DNA of 64,000 nt from Nocardioides sp. YR527. Its GTDB lineage: Bacteria; Actinomycetota; Actinomycetes; Propionibacteriales; Nocardioidaceae. Location of the stretch: contig NZ_FNFN01000005.1 in assembly GCF_900101045.1 (NCBI RefSeq), positions 62,001 to 126,000 on the forward strand, written 5' to 3'. Below are positions 59,999 through 64,000 of this stretch, piece by piece. Numbering within the stretch: position 1 is the stretch's first letter; each line of letters opens with the position of its first letter. The notes under the pieces are model-generated. The model searched no databases, had not been told where the DNA came from, and worked only from the letters and a program-made list of their open reading frames with translations. Both the position numbers and the translations under genes were made by a program.

Positions 59999-61284
59999 TG
60001 TCCGCGCTCACTCGGCGGGCGGTGATCCTCATCGCCGTCCTCGTCGTCGTCCTCACCGGCCTGGCGTTCAAGACCCAGCTCTCGCTGCTGCTCCGGTCGG
60101 GTGACACCATCCACGCCACCTTCGACCAGAACTACGGCCTGGTCTCCGGCAAGACGAAGGTGAAGGTCGCCGGCCTGCAGGTCGGCGTCGTCTCCGACGT
60201 ACGCCAGGACGCCGACGGCACCACCCATGTCGACATGAAGATCGACGACGGCGTCAAGGAGCGGCTCGGGTCGACCCCGAGCGCCCGGGTGGAGCCGCTG
60301 ACCGTCCTCGGTGGCCAGTACTCGCTGAACCTGGTGCCAGGCGGAGCGGGGGAGTACGCCGAGAAGGCGATCCCGAAGAGCCGCACCCACGTCCCGGTGG
60401 AGCTCGACGCGATCCTCGCCGCACTGCCGTCCGAGACCAGGAAGGACCTCCAGGGCACCATCAAGGAGGCCGGTGCGACCCTGTCGAACAAGAACCAGAA
60501 GTCGATCCGGTCCTTCGCCCACCAGGCACCGCAGGTGCTCGACCCCTCGACGAAGCTGGTCACCGCCGTCCAGGGCACCCGGCCGCACCGCGACCTGCCC
60601 GAGCTGGTCGGCAACGTGGAGAGCCTCGCGGCCACCCTCAACGAGCAGGACGCCGCGCTCGCCCGCAGCCTGGTGAACCTGAACACCACGACGACCACCC
60701 TCGCCGACCACAGCGACGATCTCTCCGCCACGATCGCGGGTCTGCCGACGGCCCTGGACGAGACCAAGGCCGCCACCGACCAGCTCACGCCGACGCTGCA
60801 CCAGCTCGACCGCACCGCGACCGGCCTGCAGCCAACCGCGGAGGAGGTCGGCCCGCTGGTCAGGACCCTCGAGCCGATGCTCGAGGACACCAGGCCGGTC
60901 GCGGCCAAGCTGCCCGGGCTGCTCGAGGACGCCCAGCCGCTGGTCCAGGACCTGATCCCGACGGCCCGGACCACCAAGCCGATCCTGAAGGACATCAAGG
61001 GCCCGGTGATCGAGCGTGTCGACGGCCCCGTCCTGGAGTCCCTGGGCAGCACCTACCGGGGCACCGGACCGTTCAAGGACACCGGTGGCGGGGTCCAGTC
61101 GGACAACAAGTTCTACCAGGAGCTCGCCTACATGGTGACCAACCTCGACCGGGCCTCGATGACCCAGGACGCGCAGGGCAGCCTGCTCAACTTCCAGGCC
61201 GGCGTCAGCGCCGGCAGCGTCGCCCCGCTCAACCTGGACGACGCCCTCGCCCAGCTGATCCCCGAGCTGAAAGGTGAAAACTGA
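59998..61284 (+). CDS. MCE-family protein, fourth subunit
   Basis: A 428-aa subunit from ATG 59998. Helix 8-27; MCE domain (TFDQNYGLVSGKTKVKVAGL, EPLTVLGGQYSLNLVPGG); long helices with repeating TLxxLxxT spacing to about 330; C-terminal AYMVTNLDRASMTQDAQGSL. No lipobox. Start and stop overlap the adjacent genes by one base. Confidence 0.9.
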   Translation: MSALTRRAVILIAVLVVVLTGLAFKTQLSLLLRSGDTIHATFDQNYGLVSGKTKVKVAGLQVGVVSDVRQDADGTTHVDMKIDDGVKERLGSTPSARVEPLTVLGGQYSLNLVPGGAGEYAEKAIPKSRTHVPVELDAILAALPSETRKDLQGTIKEAGATLSNKNQKSIRSFAHQAPQVLDPSTKLVTAVQGTRPHRDLPELVGNVESLAATLNEQDAALARSLVNLNTTTTTLADHSDDLSATIAGLPTALDETKAATDQLTPTLHQLDRTATGLQPTAEEVGPLVRTLEPMLEDTRPVAAKLPGLLEDAQPLVQDLIPTARTTKPILKDIKGPVIERVDGPVLESLGSTYRGTGPFKDTGGGVQSDNKFYQELAYMVTNLDRASMTQDAQGSLLNFQAGVSAGSVAPLNLDDALAQLIPELKGEN

Positions 61285-62540
61285 TGGTGAGCCTCAGCAC
61301 CCTCGCCGACCGGATCCGGAACACGCCGGGGCTCAAGCGCGACTCGATCGCGGTCGCCCTCGCGCTCGTCGCCGGCCTGGCCGCCACCGTCTACGTGCTC
61401 AGCAACCAGCACATCACGCTGCCGTGGCAGGACCGCCAGTCGGTCGCGATCGAGTTCACCGCGGCCCCCGGCGTACGTCCCGAGGCGGTGCAGGAGGTCC
61501 GGATCGCCGGGGTGCCGGTCGGCCGGATCACCGCGGCCGACCCGACCGAGTCCGGCACCGCCGAGGTCACCGTGGAGTTCGAGAAGGAGCAGCGGATCTA
61601 CGGCAACGCCACCGCGATCCTGCGCACGAAGGCGCCGCTCAACGTGATGTACATCGAGCTCGACCCGGGCGGCCCGCCCGCGAGCCTGCTCGAGGACGGC
61701 GGGACGCTCCCGGTCGCGCAGACCAAGCGCGCCGTCCAGCCCTATGAGGTGCTCGACAAGCTCGACGCCCGCACGCGAGCGGCGCTGACCACCATGATCG
61801 ACCAGACGCAGATCGGTCTGAAGGATGCGCCGACCACGCTCCCTGCAGGTCTGGACGCGACCACAGCGACCATGAAGCAGTGGGAGCCGGTCATCAACGC
61901 GCTCAACGAGCGGCGTGCGAACCTCTCCCAGCTGGTCACCTCGCTGACCACCATCTCGGAGTCCGTCGGCCACGACCGGCAGCGCCTCACCGAGCTGACC
62001 ACCTCGATGGACAAGACGCTGAGCGCCGTGGCCAAGCGTGACAAGCAGCTCTCGGCGTCGCTGGACACGCTGCCCGGGTTCACCGAGCAGCTGTCCGGAT
62101 CCATGGGCGAGGTCAACGACCTCACCGGTCAGCTCGACCCGACCCTGAAGGACCTCGACAAGGCCTCCGACACTCTCCCCGAGGCGGTCGAGAACCTCGA
62201 CGGCACCGTCGGTTCCGTCCACCACTTCATCAACGGCGCCGCTCCCGTCGTCGACCGGGCCGGGCCCGTGGTCGACGACCTGCGTCCCTTCGTCGCCGAC
62301 GCCAACCCGGCGCTGGCCGACCTGAAGCCGGTCGTCGGCTACCTGCCCCAGGCCACCAAGGAGCTGGTGCCCTGGATGGACGACCTGGCCGCCTTCACCT
62401 ACCAGACCTCGTCCTCGTTCAGCCTCTACGACGCCAACGGCGGCATGGGCCGAGCCAACCTCCACGTCGACCTGACCAACCCCACCGGCGGCCTCGCCGA
62501 CGAGGGCGTCGACCAAGGCAAGAAGGGAGACACCCCATGA
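61284..62540 (+). CDS. MCE-family protein, fifth subunit (MceE position), no lipobox
   Basis: A 418-aa subunit from ATG 61284. The N-terminal helix (SIAVALALVAGLAATVYVLS, about 21-40) has no cysteine, unlike mycobacterial MceE proteins, which are lipoproteins. MCE domain: FTAAPGVRPEAVQEVRIAGV, TKAPLNVMYIELDPGG. Helical needle segment follows. The last 20 residues are charged (DEGVDQGKKGDTP). Ends with ATGA overlap into the next gene. Confidence 0.9.
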   Translation: MVSLSTLADRIRNTPGLKRDSIAVALALVAGLAATVYVLSNQHITLPWQDRQSVAIEFTAAPGVRPEAVQEVRIAGVPVGRITAADPTESGTAEVTVEFEKEQRIYGNATAILRTKAPLNVMYIELDPGGPPASLLEDGGTLPVAQTKRAVQPYEVLDKLDARTRAALTTMIDQTQIGLKDAPTTLPAGLDATTATMKQWEPVINALNERRANLSQLVTSLTTISESVGHDRQRLTELTTSMDKTLSAVAKRDKQLSASLDTLPGFTEQLSGSMGEVNDLTGQLDPTLKDLDKASDTLPEAVENLDGTVGSVHHFINGAAPVVDRAGPVVDDLRPFVADANPALADLKPVVGYLPQATKELVPWMDDLAAFTYQTSSSFSLYDANGGMGRANLHVDLTNPTGGLADEGVDQGKKGDTP

Positions 62541-63859
62541 GTGTCACGATGCGTTCGACCCCGACCGCCGGCTCCCGGTTCCGGCCGCGTACGTCGGTCG
62601 TGGTGATCCTGGCCATCTCGCTGCTGTGCGTCCTCGGCTTCGGCTACCTGTGGAAGGGGTCCGGCGGCACGCTCCCGGGCGGCGACGGCTCCTACCAGGT
62701 CTCCTTCGAGTCGGCCGACCTGAAGAACCTGCAGGAGGCCGGCGAGGTCCGGGTCGCCGGTGTCATCGTCGGCCGGGTCGCCTCCACGAAGGTCGAGGGA
62801 CGCACCGCGCGCGTCGTGCTGGACCTCGACGACGAGGTGGCTCCGCTGCACCAGGGGGCCACCGTCCGGGTCGGCGTCAAGTCCGTCATCGGCCAGTCCT
62901 TCGTGGACGTGAAGGACGGCAACGGCGCCGAGATCGCTGACGGGACCACGCTGTCCCCGAAGTCGGTCGTCGCGGCCACCGACATCGACGAGGTCGTGCG
63001 TACGTTCACGCCGCAGACCCGTAAGCAGCTCGCCGCGGCCCTCACCGACCTCGGCGCCACCACCGACGGCACCCAGCAGAGCCTCTCGCAGGTGATGGAG
63101 GGGCTGGGTCAGATCGGCGGCACCGGCTACACCGCGGTCGACGCGCTCGCGGCGCAGAACGACGACCTGCAGTCCCTGGTGCAGGAGACCAACGCGATCC
63201 TGGCGGCGGCCGACACCAACCGCGGCGCGATCGTCTCGGTCATCGACAACACCCAGCAGATCACCCGGGCGACCGCCGGGCAGCAGGAGGCGCTGGCCGC
63301 CACGGTGCAGCGGCTGCCGGGGCTGATGAGCAGTGCGCGCACCGCGACCAGCTCGCTCGGTGAGCTCTCCGGCGACCTCAGCCCGGTCGTACGGTCCCTG
63401 GACCAGGCGGCGCCCGACCTCAACGCGGCGCTGGTCAACCTGCCCTCGGTCACCGCCAGCCTCGAGGCGCTGCTGCCCTACATGAACGGGGCGCTGAAGA
63501 TCGCGCCGGAGACCGTGAACCAGCTGCCCGCGCTCTCGCGCAACCTGATCGCGATCACGCCCTACCTCGACCTGCTGCTGCGCAACATCAACCCGATGCT
63601 GACCTACATCGAGCCGTACGCCAATGACATCGGCTCCTTCTTCGGCAACTTCGGTGGCGCGTTCGACATCCCGCTCGAGAACGGGGTCGCGCCGGCGCGG
63701 TTGGCCACGATCTTCAACGAGTACTCCGTCCGAGGGAACCCGCTGAACCTGCAGACGATCAACCCGCTGCACTGGAACAACCCCTACCCGGCTCCGGGGC
63801 AGGCGGGCGACCCGGCACCGTTCACGGGCAAGGCTCCTCGGGTCGAGGAGAACAAGTGA
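62537..63859 (+). CDS. MCE-family protein, sixth subunit (MceF position)
   Basis: A 440-aa subunit from ATG 62537, completing the hexamer. Helix about 24-43 (VVVILAISLLCVLGFGYLWK), with an internal Cys that does not form a good lipobox. MCE domain: FESADLKNLQEAGEVRVAGV, RVGVKSVIGQSFVDVKDG. Helical region to about 330, then a Pro/Asn-rich end (NPLNLQTINPLHWNNPYP). Its TGA overlaps the MMPL GTG (GTGA). Confidence 0.92.
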   Translation: MSVTMRSTPTAGSRFRPRTSVVVILAISLLCVLGFGYLWKGSGGTLPGGDGSYQVSFESADLKNLQEAGEVRVAGVIVGRVASTKVEGRTARVVLDLDDEVAPLHQGATVRVGVKSVIGQSFVDVKDGNGAEIADGTTLSPKSVVAATDIDEVVRTFTPQTRKQLAAALTDLGATTDGTQQSLSQVMEGLGQIGGTGYTAVDALAAQNDDLQSLVQETNAILAAADTNRGAIVSVIDNTQQITRATAGQQEALAATVQRLPGLMSSARTATSSLGELSGDLSPVVRSLDQAAPDLNAALVNLPSVTASLEALLPYMNGALKIAPETVNQLPALSRNLIAITPYLDLLLRNINPMLTYIEPYANDIGSFFGNFGGAFDIPLENGVAPARLATIFNEYSVRGNPLNLQTINPLHWNNPYPAPGQAGDPAPFTGKAPRVEENK

Positions 63860-64000
63860 CCTGGAGGTCCGCGCTGCTGGTGCTCTTCGTCCTCGCGGCG
63901 GTGGGGCTGGGTATCTCGCGCGTGGAGGTCGACACCAAGGTCGACTCGTTCGTGCCCGCCGGTGACAGCGCGGACCGCCAGCTGCGGGCCTACCAGGACA
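63856..64000 (+). CDS. MMPL/RND-family transporter, N-terminal fragment
   Basis: The frame from GTG 63856 remains open to the window end (48 codons). MTWRSALLVLFVLAAVGLGI is a first membrane helix, followed by VDTKVDSFVPAGDSADRQLR, the start of the periplasmic porter domain of MMPL/HAE3-type RND proteins. Overlap with the mceF-position stop places it in the operon, where it may act on the same lipid. Confidence 0.82.
   Translation, partial: MTWRSALLVLFVLAAVGLGISRVEVDTKVDSFVPAGDSADRQLRAYQD

Overview
The window is one contiguous stretch of a very GC-rich actinobacterial chromosome. Gene content points to the Nocardioides/Nocardioidaceae neighbourhood: an actinobacterial NucS mismatch endonuclease, a six-subunit mce operon with its own ATPase, an ECF41 sigma factor, a Scy/DivIVA-like coiled-coil protein, crotonyl-CoA carboxylase/reductase with MeaB, and a bacterial M36 metallopeptidase. 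Coding density is high and many starts are GTG. No rRNA, CRISPR array, phage structural gene or intact transposase was seen.

Layout. 1-5.3 kb: tail of a 5'-nucleotidase, a small coiled-coil protein, nucS, and two related 3-hydroxyacyl-CoA dehydrogenases (one with its first Rossmann domain missing) around a convergent SRPBCC gene. 5.3-19.3 kb: accessory and regulatory genes (esterase, a thioredoxin-reductase-like protein without redox cysteines, TetR/serine hydrolase pair, PLP decarboxylase, NarL-type two-component system, ArsB/NhaD-like transporter, CGNR regulator, EamA exporter, AI-2E-family permease coupled to a long coiled-coil protein). 19.4-23.6 kb: acyl-CoA cluster (ccr, methylmalonyl-CoA epimerase, acetyl-CoA acetyltransferase, meaB). 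23.7-27.1 kb: PH-domain protein, CnoX-like co-chaperone, LysR/EamA pair. 27.2-33.9 kb: two secreted alpha-L-rhamnosidases (GH78 and GH106) behind LacI-type and CRP-type sites. 33.9-38.1 kb: GNAT-remnant/NUDIX protein, ECF41 sigma factor, MFS transporter and alcohol dehydrogenase, the last two separated by an IS630-type MITE. 38.4-47.9 kb: M36 protease, enoyl-CoA hydratase, etfBA, secreted PLD-like protein, phosphotransferase. 47.9-51.2 kb: housekeeping block proA, small membrane protein, nadD, rsfS, phosphatase, tRNA-Ala(GGC). 51.2-53.2 kb: a 2-kb scar bounded by a 46-bp duplication of the tRNA-Ala 3' end, with two decayed gene fragments and a GlxA-type regulator. 53.5-64 kb: yrbEA-yrbEB-ATPase-mceABCDEF-MMPL, a translationally coupled lipid transporter operon running off the right edge.

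How parts fit together: dehydrogenases, thiolase, enoyl-CoA hydratase and ETF are beta-oxidation-type functions; ccr, epimerase and MeaB belong to ethylmalonyl/methylmalonyl-CoA metabolism. A shared palindrome (TTACT, four bases, AGTAA) lies in front of ccr and between the epimerase and thiolase genes, with weaker copies before the first dehydrogenase and etfB, suggesting one acyl-CoA regulon spread over 42 kb. The mce operon would plausibly supply lipid or sterol substrate. A second theme is long intergenic palindromes (367-455, 2744-2858, 5237-5324, 36904-37068), some probably dispersed repeats. Function calls come from reading protein motifs; no database search was run.
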